Positions 6,960 to 14,385 of a stretch of DNA of 21,805 nt are shown piece after piece (the first letter of the stretch is position 1; the number at the start of each line of letters is the position of its first letter). Both the position numbers and the translations under genes were made by a program. The stretch spans positions 1-21,805 of the forward strand of contig JBMFXC010000044.1 of assembly GCA_049964655.1 (NCBI GenBank). Direction: 5' to 3'. The notes under the pieces were generated by a model. The model searched no databases and was not told the DNA's origin. It saw only the letters and a list, made by a program, of their open reading frames with translations. The DNA comes from JAJZJT01 sp049964655 (GTDB lineage: Bacteria; Actinomycetota; Acidimicrobiia; Acidimicrobiales; RAAP-2).

Positions 6960-6965
6960 TAGCCT
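6960..6965 (+). promoter_or_regulatory. -10-like TAGCCT for a leaderless gad transcript
   Basis: TAGCCT lies 6 bp before the ATG at 6972, with no room for a ribosome binding site, which suggests transcription starts at or next to the ATG. Confidence 0.5.
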
Positions 6966-6971
6966 CCGCCC

Positions 6972-8375
6972 ATGGCGCTCCATCGAAACGTCCGGGCCGA
7001 GCGTGCGTCGGCCACCATCGGGTACCGGCCCCAGTTCTCCCGTGCCGGGGAGACCGCTGAGCTCCCTCGGTACCGCCTCCCGTCCAGTGGCATGGACCCG
7101 GACACCGCCTACCAGATCGTCCACGACGAGCTCATGTTGGACGGCAACGCCCGGCTCAACCTGGCCACGTTCGTGACCACCTGGATGGAACCGCAGGCAC
7201 GTGCCCTCATCGACGAGTGCTCCGACAAGAACATGGTCGACAAGGACGAGTACCCTCAGACGGCCGAGCTCGAGCAGCGGTGCGTGGCCATGCTCGCCGA
7301 CCTGTGGCACGCCGTCGACGCCGAGGAGGCGACCGGCACGTCGACGACCGGCTCGAGCGAGGCGTGCATGCTGGGTGGCCTGGCCCTCCTGCATCGCTGG
7401 CGGGCCCGTCGCACGGCGGCGGGGCAGCCCACGGACCGGCCGAACCTCGTCATGGGAGCGAACGTGCAGGTGTGCTGGGAGAAGTTCTGCCGGTACTGGG
7501 ACGTCGAGGCCCGGCTCGTCCCGGTCGACGCCTCCTGTACCCATCTGAGCCCGGAGGGAGCGGCAGCCCACTGCGACGAGCGCACCATCGGGGTCGTCGC
7601 CGTCCTCGGCTCCACCTTCGACGGGACGTTCGAGCCCGTAGCCGACATCGCGACCGCCCTCGACGAGCTGCAGGCCGCCTCGGGCGTCGACGTCCCCATG
7701 CACGTGGACGCCGCGTCAGGTGGCTTCGTCGCCCCCTTCCTCGACCCCGACCTGGTGTGGGACTTCCGGGTGCAACGCGTCCAGTCGATCAACGCGTCGG
7801 GGCACAAGTACGGGCTCGTCTATCCCGGCGTGGGGTGGGCGGTGTGGCGGTCGGCGGACGCGCTCCCCAAGGAGCTGGTCTTCGACGTGGACTACCTCGG
7901 GGGCTCGATGCCCACCTTCGGCCTCAACTTCTCTCGTCCCGGCGCGCAGATCGTCGCCCAGTACTACAACTTCGTCCGGCTGGGCGCCGACGGGTTCGCC
8001 CGGGTGCAACAGGCGTGCCGCCACACGGCGCAGTGGCTGGCCCGCGAAGTGGCGCACCTCGGGCCCTTCACGCTGGTCTCCGACGGCTCCGAGCTGCCAG
8101 TTGTGGCGTTCAGGGTCGCCGACGGCGAGGATCGCTTTACGGTGTACGACGTCTCCGATGCCTTGCGTGGTCACGGCTGGCTGGTGCCCGCCTACGCCAT
8201 GCCCGAGGGTCTGGAGGGCGTCTCGGTGCTGCGTGTCGTCGTCCGGAACGGCTTCAGCCGCAACCTGGGCGAGCTGCTGGTCGCCGACCTCGGCACCGTC
8301 GTCGCTGAGCTCGGCGAGCGAGCAACGGGTCGGCTGTCGGCCAATGCCAGGCGACGGAGCGCCTTCCATCACTGA
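6972..8375 (+). CDS. gadB: Glutamate decarboxylase (PLP-dependent)
   Basis: This 467-residue pyridoxal-phosphate enzyme decarboxylates glutamate to GABA and CO2, consuming a proton. The PLP lysine is Lys279 in SINASGHKYGL, and HVDAASGGF (Asp246) binds the cofactor ring. TSTTGSSEACMLGG and NVQVCWEKFCRYW match the group II decarboxylase / GAD family. The length is almost that of E. coli GadB (466, from memory). The tail ends in SAFHH, close to the His-containing tail that plugs the E. coli active site at neutral pH. No antiporter gene (gadC type) is adjacent, so an acid-resistance pair is not shown here; a role in GABA or glutamate turnover is equally possible. The start is set by the ATG behind a -10-like box and the family-like N-terminus. 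Confidence 0.94.
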   Translation: MALHRNVRAERASATIGYRPQFSRAGETAELPRYRLPSSGMDPDTAYQIVHDELMLDGNARLNLATFVTTWMEPQARALIDECSDKNMVDKDEYPQTAELEQRCVAMLADLWHAVDAEEATGTSTTGSSEACMLGGLALLHRWRARRTAAGQPTDRPNLVMGANVQVCWEKFCRYWDVEARLVPVDASCTHLSPEGAAAHCDERTIGVVAVLGSTFDGTFEPVADIATALDELQAASGVDVPMHVDAASGGFVAPFLDPDLVWDFRVQRVQSINASGHKYGLVYPGVGWAVWRSADALPKELVFDVDYLGGSMPTFGLNFSRPGAQIVAQYYNFVRLGADGFARVQQACRHTAQWLAREVAHLGPFTLVSDGSELPVVAFRVADGEDRFTVYDVSDALRGHGWLVPAYAMPEGLEGVSVLRVVVRNGFSRNLGELLVADLGTVVAELGERATGRLSANARRRSAFHH

Positions 8376-8450
8376 CGGAGTCCGTCGCGCAGCTCCGTGC
8401 GAGTCCGGTGCGACGGGGTCACCAACCTGGCTCCTCGTGCCGCGATTGGC

Positions 8451-8456
8451 TAGCAT
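8451..8456 (+). promoter_or_regulatory. Possible -10 box of the repeat-protein gene
   Basis: TAGCAT fits the TAnnnT pattern about 66 bp before the likely ATG at 8523. No clear -35 box is seen. Confidence 0.35.
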
Positions 8457-8522
8457 CGTTCGCTTGGTTGCAGGGAACGGGCGGTGCCCGGTGACGGGCG
8501 GGCCAGAGGGGTTCGGGCGGGC

Positions 8523-9218
8523 ATGGGCCAACGAGCGGAGTCGTGCCTCGGGGAGAGGACGTACCGGTCGAGCTGGCATGCTGGCGCGCCAGCGGTAGGA
8601 CGACTGCTCGTTTCGGTGGTGGCGGCCGGCCTGACGGCGACGGTCGCCTTCGTCGGAGCGGGGACCGCTGCTGCGACCACCACCACGACGCCACCTCCCG
8701 TCGAGGTTGGTGCCCCGGCGGGAGGTGGGCCCGTCCGGTCGGGTGGGGCAGGGGCGAGCGGACTGCCCGATTCCGGAGCACCGGTGCTCGATGCCCCGAT
8801 CGTGGGCATGGCGGCCACCCCCGACGGGGGCGGCTACTGGGAGGTGGCCGCAGACGGAGGCATCTTCTCCTTCGGCGACGCCCCCTTCTTCGGCTCGATG
8901 GGGGGCAAGCCCTTGAACGCCCCGATCGTGGGCATGGCGGCCACCCCCGACGGGGGCGGCTACTGGGAGGTGGNNNNNNNNNNNNNNNNNNNNNNNNNNN
9001 NNNNNNNNNNNNNNNNNNNNNNNNNNNNNNNNNNNNNNNNNNNNNNNNNNNNNNNNNNNNNNNNNNNNNNNNNCTTCGGCTCGATGGGGGGCAAGCCCTT
9101 GAACGCCCCGATCGTGGGCATGGCGGCCGTCCCTGGTGGGGGCTACTGGCTTGCCACCTCGGCCGGCGGGGTCGACAGCGAGGACGCACCGTCCTTTACC
9201 GTGGTCGGGGCTGCCTGA
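8523..9218 (+). CDS. Secreted protein of 42-residue beta-propeller-like repeats (internal gap)
   Basis: The gene encodes a short N-terminal segment, a hydrophobic signal sequence (VGRLLVSVVAAGLTATVAF and AGTAAA), a Thr/Pro-rich linker, and then repeats of 42 residues. Each repeat reads roughly LNAPIVGMAATPDGGGYW, EVAADGGIFSFGDA, then PFFGSMGGKP. Two unit starts are seen before gap 3 and a last, decayed one after it (PGGGYWLATSAGGV). I recall such repeats, often labelled WD40-like, as widespread in secreted Acidimicrobiia proteins, commonly attached to hydrolase domains. Here no catalytic domain is visible, so binding, adhesion or a surface structure is possible. The start is uncertain: ATG at 8523 or GTG at 8484, both in frame. 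The 3' end overlaps the convergent GGDEF gene. Confidence 0.75.
   Translation: MGQRAESCLGERTYRSSWHAGAPAVGRLLVSVVAAGLTATVAFVGAGTAAATTTTTPPPVEVGAPAGGGPVRSGGAGASGLPDSGAPVLDAPIVGMAATPDGGGYWEVAADGGIFSFGDAPFFGSMGGKPLNAPIVGMAATPDGGGYWEVXXXXXXXXXXXXXXXXXXXXXXXXXXXXXXXXXXFGSMGGKPLNAPIVGMAAVPGGGYWLATSAGGVDSEDAPSFTVVGAA
8794..9130 (+). repeat. 126-bp tandem repeats in the secreted protein gene
   Basis: The nucleotide repeat is nearly perfect: CCCCGATCGTGGGCATGGCG at 8794 recurs exactly 126 bp later at 8920, and the same phase is met after the gap. High identity between copies suggests recent expansion or gene conversion. Copy number is hidden by the gap. Confidence 0.85.
8974..9073. other. Assembly gap 3 (100 N) inside 126-bp repeats
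   Basis: A run of exactly 100 N. If the repeat phase is kept, the missing length is 40 + 126n bases. The frame is the same on both sides of the run only because 100 - 40 is a multiple of 3. Confidence 0.95.
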
Positions 9219-10906
9219 ACGGGCCCTTGGGCCCGTGCCGAACGCACGCAGTTTCTTCCGGCACGCTTGGCACGGTAGAGGGCGGCGTCGGCAGCGGCGA
9301 GGAGCTGGGTCGGGTCGTGCCCATCCAGCGGGGCGGTGGCCAGGCCGGCGGACACCGTGAAGCGGAGACGGGCGCCCGACGCACCCGGGGTGCCGGTGGT
9401 GTCGACGGTGAGCGCCTCGACCTTCCGGCGCCACGCCTCGGCCCACTGGGCGGCCTGGGCGTCACCGGCGTGGGAGAGGAGGACGACGAACTCCTCGCCA
9501 CCGAAGCGGCAGGCGACGTCGCTGCTGCGGATGCTGGCCTGGAGCGCGGTGCCGACGGCAGTGAGGACGGCGTCTCCGGCGGCGTGGCCGTAGGTGTCAT
9601 TCAGCGCCTTGAAGTGGTCGAGGTCGAAGAAGACGACACTCAGCGGGTAGCCGTGGCGCCTGCTGCGGTCCAGCTCGGGCCCGAAGACGGTGTCGAGGAA
9701 GCGCCGGTTGTAGAGGCCGGTGAGAGGATCGTGCACGGCGAGGTCCTCGACCTCGCGGCGGAGCGCTTCGACGGTGGCGATCTCGTCGCGCAGGCGCTGG
9801 TTGGCCTCGACCAGGGCACGTTGGTCGGCGAGATGCTCCGTGCTGTCGTGGAAGACCACGAGCCAGCCGATCGTGCGGCCGCGGCGGTCACGGATGGCAC
9901 TGCGCCGGGCGTCGAGGTCGCGCCGACCCACGGAGGTCTCGACGACGACGTGGCAGGTGCAGTCGGTCGGTTCGGCAAGGTCGGTCGGGCTCCTCGATGC
10001 CGTGGCCAGGTCACAGACCTCGTCGGGCCACCGCCGGAGGACCTCGAGGACGTCTGCTCCGACGACGGGCCGGACGCCGGTCGGGTCGACCAGGTCGAGG
10101 AGTCGACCAAACGCCCGGTTGGCGTCGGTGACCTGCCCGGTCACGTCGGTGACCAGCACGCCGTCGCCGATCGTGTCGACCACCAGGCTGCGGGCCACCG
10201 GCACCAGGTCGAAGAGGTGTTGCCCGAAGAGGGCCCAGGCGACGAGCAGCCCGGTCAGGGCGAAGCCCACCGGGGTGAGGTCGTAGTCCCGTAGCCACGA
10301 GGTCCGGCCGGATGCCCCGGTGATGGAGATGAGGTTGGCGACGAAGGGGAAGGCGCAGGCGAGCAACATGGTCTTGCTCTGGCGGCGCAGTGCCGTACCG
10401 GCCCGCCGCCGCGCCCGTGCCAAGAGCACGAAGCCGGTGACGATGAGGACGTAGCTGTAGAGCGAGTGCAACCAGAACAGGACGCCGAAGCGGAGGTGCA
10501 GCGACACGGGGCCGGTGCCCTGGGGGAACTGCTGGGCGAAGAACAGGTGGTCGAGCGACGGGAGCCAGATGGCCACCTGGACGAGGACGGGCTCGACGGC
10601 GAGGAGGGCCAGGCGTCGCGGGGTGAACCACTGCCGTCCTCTGGTGACGGCGACGGCGATGGCCAGCCAGCCGGCCGGCACCAGGACGACGCCTAGGTAG
10701 ATGAGGTGGTCGAAGGTCCGCATGGCAGTGGCCCCGGTCTGCATCCACTGCAGCGTGTAGAGGGCCGACCACAAGCCGACGCCCAGCATGCACACGAGGA
10801 GGGCGACGGCGCCGGTCGTCTGTCGCCGTCGCCAGGCGAGCCAGGAGGTGCCGAAGGAGGCGACGGTGGCGACGCTCGGTGCGATCAGCTGGGTCGGCCA
10901 CTGCAT
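9143..10906 (-). CDS. Membrane diguanylate cyclase: 7TM sensor, PAS, GGDEF
   Basis: This 587-residue protein should make cyclic di-GMP from two GTP at the inner face of the membrane. Residues 5-235 hold about seven hydrophobic segments resembling the histidine-kinase-type 7TM sensor module (HisKA_7TM). A PAS domain spans about 240-355 (IGDGVLVTDVTGQVTDANRAF), then a short coiled linker 360-388, then GGDEF from VHDPLTGLYNRR at 391. The active-site motif is GGEEF at 469-473, and RSSD at 460-463 sits five residues ahead, the usual product-inhibition site, so an active, feedback-inhibited cyclase is expected. The ATG at 10906 is chosen for AGGAGG about ten bases upstream. The last 30 or so residues are low in family character and overlap the convergent repeat-protein gene. 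Confidence 0.9.
   Translation of the reverse strand: MQWPTQLIAPSVATVASFGTSWLAWRRRQTTGAVALLVCMLGVGLWSALYTLQWMQTGATAMRTFDHLIYLGVVLVPAGWLAIAVAVTRGRQWFTPRRLALLAVEPVLVQVAIWLPSLDHLFFAQQFPQGTGPVSLHLRFGVLFWLHSLYSYVLIVTGFVLLARARRRAGTALRRQSKTMLLACAFPFVANLISITGASGRTSWLRDYDLTPVGFALTGLLVAWALFGQHLFDLVPVARSLVVDTIGDGVLVTDVTGQVTDANRAFGRLLDLVDPTGVRPVVGADVLEVLRRWPDEVCDLATASRSPTDLAEPTDCTCHVVVETSVGRRDLDARRSAIRDRRGRTIGWLVVFHDSTEHLADQRALVEANQRLRDEIATVEALRREVEDLAVHDPLTGLYNRRFLDTVFGPELDRSRRHGYPLSVVFFDLDHFKALNDTYGHAAGDAVLTAVGTALQASIRSSDVACRFGGEEFVVLLSHAGDAQAAQWAEAWRRKVEALTVDTTGTPGASGARLRFTVSAGLATAPLDGHDPTQLLAAADAALYRAKRAGRNCVRSARAQGPVQAAPTTVKDGASSLSTPPAEVASQ
9219..9236. terminator. Hairpin directly after the repeat-protein stop
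   Basis: ACGGGCCC and GGGCCCGT form a perfect 8-bp inverted repeat with 2 bases between, one base behind the plus-strand stop codon. It lies inside the 3' end of the minus-strand GGDEF gene. There is no T-tract, so termination is tentative. Confidence 0.45.
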
Positions 10907-11010
10907 CGGTCGGTTTCCTCCTTCCTGCGCCTGACACGTCCGAGGGGTGCAGGAGCGGCGCACGCTGGCCCACCGTGGTGATCGACCAGACGACCGACGT
11001 CCTTGAGCCA

Positions 11011-11100
11011 CCGAGGCGACGCGGCCGGCCCGGCGGTCTACCGAGGCGAGGCGGCCGGCCCGGCGGTCTACCGAGGCGAGGCCGACGAGGCGAGGTCGAC
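11011..11100. repeat. 30-bp tandem repeat between divergent genes
   Basis: The unit begins CCGAGGCGA and contains GGCCGGCC; it occurs at 11011-11040 and 11041-11070 with one mismatch, followed by a decayed copy from 11071. It lies between the GGDEF gene and the DUF2510 gene, ending about 20 bp before the latter's -10-like box. A minisatellite or a set of regulator sites are both possible. Confidence 0.75.
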
Positions 11101-11117
11101 GAGGGGACCGGCTGGCG

Positions 11118-11123
11118 TAGACT
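11118..11123 (+). promoter_or_regulatory. -10-like TAGACT for a leaderless DUF2510 transcript
   Basis: TAGACT lies 6 bp before the GTG at 11130. TCGACG at 11096-11101 (4 of 6 bases of TTGACA, 16-bp spacer) is a possible -35 box at the edge of the 30-bp repeats. Confidence 0.5.
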
Positions 11124-11129
11124 GACCTC

Positions 11130-11696
11130 GTGCCTCACCCGACGGTAGCCGAAGAGGTCCTTCTGCTCGTCCTGTCGGTGGTCTGGGCCTTCATCGGCTA
11201 CACGCTCTCCGAGCAGACCAAGCGGACGACTGGCCGTACGCCGTGGGGGCTGCCCTCGGCGGTGTGGGCCTTCCTGTGGTTCCTGTCGGTCGTGGTCGGG
11301 CTCGTCCTCTACCTGATCGCTCAGTCGAGCGAGACCCGGCGCATGCGACGGAGCGGCCGGGTGCCGGGCCCGACCTTCTCGCCCACCCACGGTCCGGGCG
11401 TTCCTGGTGGCCTCGCTCCACGCCCTGCGCCCACAGACTTCCCCGCCTACCCGCGCCCCGCCCGCCCTGCGGATGCCGGAGGGCCGAGGGTTCCGGCAGG
11501 GGCACACGGTCCGGACACAGCGGCCTGGCAGGGCGCTGCACCGTCCGTTCCGCTCCCTCCGCCTGGGTGGCATCCCGACCCGAGCGGCCGGTTCCACTAC
11601 CGGTGGTGGGACGGCCACCAGTGGACCGCACAGGTGTCGGTGCACGGGCACGTGCTCGTCGACACCAGTCCCGACCAGCGCATCGGCCCGTACTGA
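11130..11696 (+). CDS. Small membrane protein with C-terminal DUF2510 domain
   Basis: This 188-residue protein has two transmembrane segments (about 8-25 and 43-64), a long Pro/Ala/Gly-rich linker (about 75-142), and at 144-170 a DUF2510 motif, PPGWHPDPSGRFHYRWWDG followed by HQWTAQV. DUF2510 is a short actinobacterial Trp-rich motif of unknown function, usually at the end of membrane proteins. The first half resembles short phospholipase-D-nuclease-N-like membrane segments, but too little is conserved to say so. It is alone on the plus strand between two cyclic-di-GMP genes; a functional link is only suggested by position. The GTG start is supported by the promoter box just upstream. Confidence 0.8.
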   Translation: MPHPTVAEEVLLLVLSVVWAFIGYTLSEQTKRTTGRTPWGLPSAVWAFLWFLSVVVGLVLYLIAQSSETRRMRRSGRVPGPTFSPTHGPGVPGGLAPRPAPTDFPAYPRPARPADAGGPRVPAGAHGPDTAAWQGAAPSVPLPPPGWHPDPSGRFHYRWWDGHQWTAQVSVHGHVLVDTSPDQRIGPY

Positions 11697-11697
11697 G

Positions 11698-11715
11698 CGG
11701 GGCGGCGCACCCCGA
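11698..11715 (+). terminator. Weak hairpin after DUF2510 gene
   Basis: CGGGG and CCCCG can pair across a 7-nt loop directly behind the stop. The stem is short and lacks a T-tract. Confidence 0.25.
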
Positions 11716-11780
11716 CGAGGGCGGTCGAGGGGAACTGGGTCCTCCCGGTGGCTCGGACGGGGCACCCGGGGCCCGGCCGT

Positions 11781-14303
11781 TCAGGGAGCGGTGTGCACCT
11801 CGCTCGGCCCTGTGAGGCCACGGTGGTCGCCGGCCGCCGCGTGGTCGGCGATGAACCGTTCGGCGAGGTCGGCCTCCATGGGGCGGGCGACGAGGAAGCC
11901 CTGGCCGACCTCGCACCCCTCGGCTCGCAGCAGGTCGAGCTGGGAGCGGTCCTCGATGCCTTCCGCCAGCGTCTCGAGCCCGAGGGCGCGCCCCAGTTGC
12001 ACCATGGCGTGGAGCAGGACGCCTCCCTCGGCGCTGGTGGTGGCGTTGACGACGAAGGACCGGTCGATCTTCAGGATGTCGACGGGGAACTGCTGGAGGT
12101 AGGCGAGGGAGGAGTACCCGGTGCCGAAGTCGTCGATGGCGACCCGCAGCCCGGCCAGTCGGAGCGAGTGGAGCCGTTGGGCGATGCGGTCCGAGTCGTG
12201 CATGAGGGCAGTCTCGGTGATCTCGAGGACGATCGAGCGCGGGTCGACCCCTGTGTGCTCGAGCGTGTGGAGGACCTGGGCGACGAAGTCGGGTGACTCG
12301 AGCTGGAGCGCCGCCACGTTCACCGAGATGGTGAGCGGAAGGCCGAGCTTCTCCCAGCGTCGGGCCTGGCGGCACGCTTCGAGCAGGACGACCCGCCCGA
12401 CGTCGGTGATGAGCCCCGAGTCCTCCAGGCGGGGGATGAACTCCATCGGGGGCACGACGCCTCGGGTGGGGTGCCGCCACCGCACCAGGGCTTCGGCCCC
12501 CACCACCTCCAAGGTCTCGATCGAGAAGAGCGGTTGGTAGACGACGAAGAACTGATCCTCGGTCAGCGCCTGGTGGAGCTCGGCGTCGAGGTCGACCCGC
12601 CGACGGACCTCGGCGTGCATCGACGGCTCGAAGACGACCGCCCGGCCCTTGCCGGTCTCCTTGGCCCGGTAGAGGGCGATGTCGGCGTCGCGCAGCAGGT
12701 CACCGGCGTCGTCGCGGGTCCCGACGGCGATCCCGATGCTGGCACCGACCGTCAGCTCCACCCCAGGAAGCGACGGTACGACCACCGGTTGGCGGCAGAC
12801 GTCGAGCAGCCGGTCGGCCACGCGCAGCGGGTGATCGGCGGCCTCGCCCTCGAGGAGGACGACGAACTCGTCGCCACCGAGGCGTCCGACGGTGTCGGCA
12901 TCGCGCAGGGTCTCGGTGAAGCGTTCCGCCACCGCCTCGAGCACACCGTCGCCTACCCCGTGGCCGTTGGTGTCGTTGACGTCTTTGAACCCGTCGAGGT
13001 CGAGGTACAAGAGGGCCACCGGAGTGCCGTCTCGACGGGCCCGGGCCAGGGCGTGCTCGGCCCGGTCGAGGATGAGGGCCCGGTTGGGAAGGTCGGTCAG
13101 CTGGTCGTGCAGCTCGTTGTGGCGCAGCTCGGCCGTCTTCGCGGCCACGAGGGCGAGGGCCATGGCCCGCGCCCGGTTCACGTTGCGTACGAGCGCCACC
13201 GAGAGGGCGGTGAGGGCGAGCCCGATGGCAAGCACCGCCCACCCTTGGCGCCACGCGGTCCAGAACCCCTCGGTTGAGCCGGCCAGGCGCAGCACCCAGC
13301 CGCCTTCGGCGGCCAGGTGGTCGGTGAGGACGTAGGTCTGGCCGGCCAGGTGGCCTTCGTGGGCGACCTCGACCGTCCGCCCGCCGGCCAGAGGCACCGA
13401 CAGCGAGAAGGCCAGGTGGTCTACGGCGGGTAGGGGGCCGAGCAGCGTGTTGGCGTCGAACAGTCCACCGATCCACCCGAGGAGGCGGGCCGGATGTCCG
13501 GTCGACGGGGGAGCGTCGACCGGAGTGACCAGCTCGATGGGGAACAGCGTGCCGAACGCCGAGCGCATGGCCGCCCGCGACGCCGCCGTGCTCCCCGACG
13601 AGCCGTCGAGCACCGAGACGAACGAGCCCACGGCGAGCGAGCCGGAACGGGCCTGCGGGGTGAGCAGCCGTTCGAAGGCGGGGTTGACGCACTCGTCGGT
13701 GGTCGGCGAGAGGAAGGAGGTGAAGTCGCGACGCGCCTCGGCGAGGGCGTCGACGCGCCGCGTCAGTGCCGGGACGAGCTGGACCGTCGCCAGGCGCACG
13801 AGGCAGTAGGCGGCCCGTTGGCCGGGCGGCTGGACGGTGAAGGGTCGAGGGACCGACACCCCGAGGGGAGGGTCGACGGTGACGGTGGCGGCGAAGGAGG
13901 GAAGTTGGGCAGGGGTCACCCGTTCGACGAAGGCGAACCCGATGGTGCCCGGATACCGCCGGGAGGCACCGAGCGTGGCGAACCACTGGGCGAAGGCCGC
14001 GTTGGTGATGGTGGGATCGTCGGCCACCACGGCCCGCGCCGCGGCGACCAGGTCGGCATCGCGTTGGAGGGCCATGGTGAGGGTGGCGGCCGTCGACTGG
14101 GCGTCGGACACGAAGGCGACGTGGTGCGAGTGGTGGACCGAGGTGCGCCAGGCCACTGCCCCGAAGATCGACGCCGCCAGTCCGACGGTGAGGACCCCGA
14201 CAGAGAGGACCCGTCCGACCGCCGTGGCCGGTGACGAGGGGTGGCCGTCGTCACCGCGGCGCCATCGCGCCGTACGTACCCACGGTGGTCGGCGGAGGTC
14301 CAT
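11781..14303 (-). CDS. CHASE-GGDEF-EAL cyclic-di-GMP cyclase/phosphodiesterase
   Basis: This 840-residue membrane protein has a transmembrane segment at 33-53, an extracytoplasmic CHASE sensor domain at about 70-300 (RYPGTIGFAFVERV at 116-129), a second segment at 352-373, GGDEF at about 396-555 and EAL at about 570-820. The cyclase motif GGDEF is intact at 476-480, and RDAD at 467-470 is the inhibitory site. The EAL domain keeps EAL (604-606), Asn662, Glu694, DDFGTGYSS (724-732), Lys745, Glu781 and Gln801, the usual metal and catalytic residues. Both activities are therefore possible; which dominates cannot be told. CHASE domains sense small external ligands. The ATG at 14303 gives a short basic N-terminus before the first membrane segment; no good ribosome site is seen. 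Confidence 0.92.
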   Translation of the reverse strand: MDLRRPPWVRTARWRRGDDGHPSSPATAVGRVLSVGVLTVGLAASIFGAVAWRTSVHHSHHVAFVSDAQSTAATLTMALQRDADLVAAARAVVADDPTITNAAFAQWFATLGASRRYPGTIGFAFVERVTPAQLPSFAATVTVDPPLGVSVPRPFTVQPPGQRAAYCLVRLATVQLVPALTRRVDALAEARRDFTSFLSPTTDECVNPAFERLLTPQARSGSLAVGSFVSVLDGSSGSTAASRAAMRSAFGTLFPIELVTPVDAPPSTGHPARLLGWIGGLFDANTLLGPLPAVDHLAFSLSVPLAGGRTVEVAHEGHLAGQTYVLTDHLAAEGGWVLRLAGSTEGFWTAWRQGWAVLAIGLALTALSVALVRNVNRARAMALALVAAKTAELRHNELHDQLTDLPNRALILDRAEHALARARRDGTPVALLYLDLDGFKDVNDTNGHGVGDGVLEAVAERFTETLRDADTVGRLGGDEFVVLLEGEAADHPLRVADRLLDVCRQPVVVPSLPGVELTVGASIGIAVGTRDDAGDLLRDADIALYRAKETGKGRAVVFEPSMHAEVRRRVDLDAELHQALTEDQFFVVYQPLFSIETLEVVGAEALVRWRHPTRGVVPPMEFIPRLEDSGLITDVGRVVLLEACRQARRWEKLGLPLTISVNVAALQLESPDFVAQVLHTLEHTGVDPRSIVLEITETALMHDSDRIAQRLHSLRLAGLRVAIDDFGTGYSSLAYLQQFPVDILKIDRSFVVNATTSAEGGVLLHAMVQLGRALGLETLAEGIEDRSQLDLLRAEGCEVGQGFLVARPMEADLAERFIADHAAAGDHRGLTGPSEVHTAP

Positions 14304-14358
14304 CGTCGATCTATCGGCAGGTGCGGTGACCGGCTGTACCCTCCCGACTGAATGCTTC

Positions 14359-14375
14359 CCGCCCGCCCCGGGCGG
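14359..14375 (-). terminator. Hairpin downstream of aldo/keto reductase
   Basis: CCGCCCG and CGGGCGG form a perfect 7-bp stem with a 3-nt loop, about 10 bases past the minus-strand stop and before the next minus-strand gene. There is no clear T-tract. Confidence 0.4.
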
Positions 14376-14385
14376 CCGGCTCCGC

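Noticed and set aside
8543..10294. Long plus-strand frame running through gap 3 and antisense to the GGDEF gene
   Set aside because: The Val/Gly/Glu-rich translation is the complement shadow of the GGDEF coding sequence; no start signal or family.
11011..11100. Possible CRISPR array (30-bp repeats)
   Set aside because: The units abut directly with no unique spacers, there are only two to three copies, and no cas genes are present; it is a simple tandem repeat.
10011..11765. Minus-strand frame of almost 600 codons over the DUF2510 gene and half of the GGDEF gene
   Set aside because: Low-complexity Arg/Pro translation, antisense to DUF2510 and out of frame with GGDEF; no domain seen.
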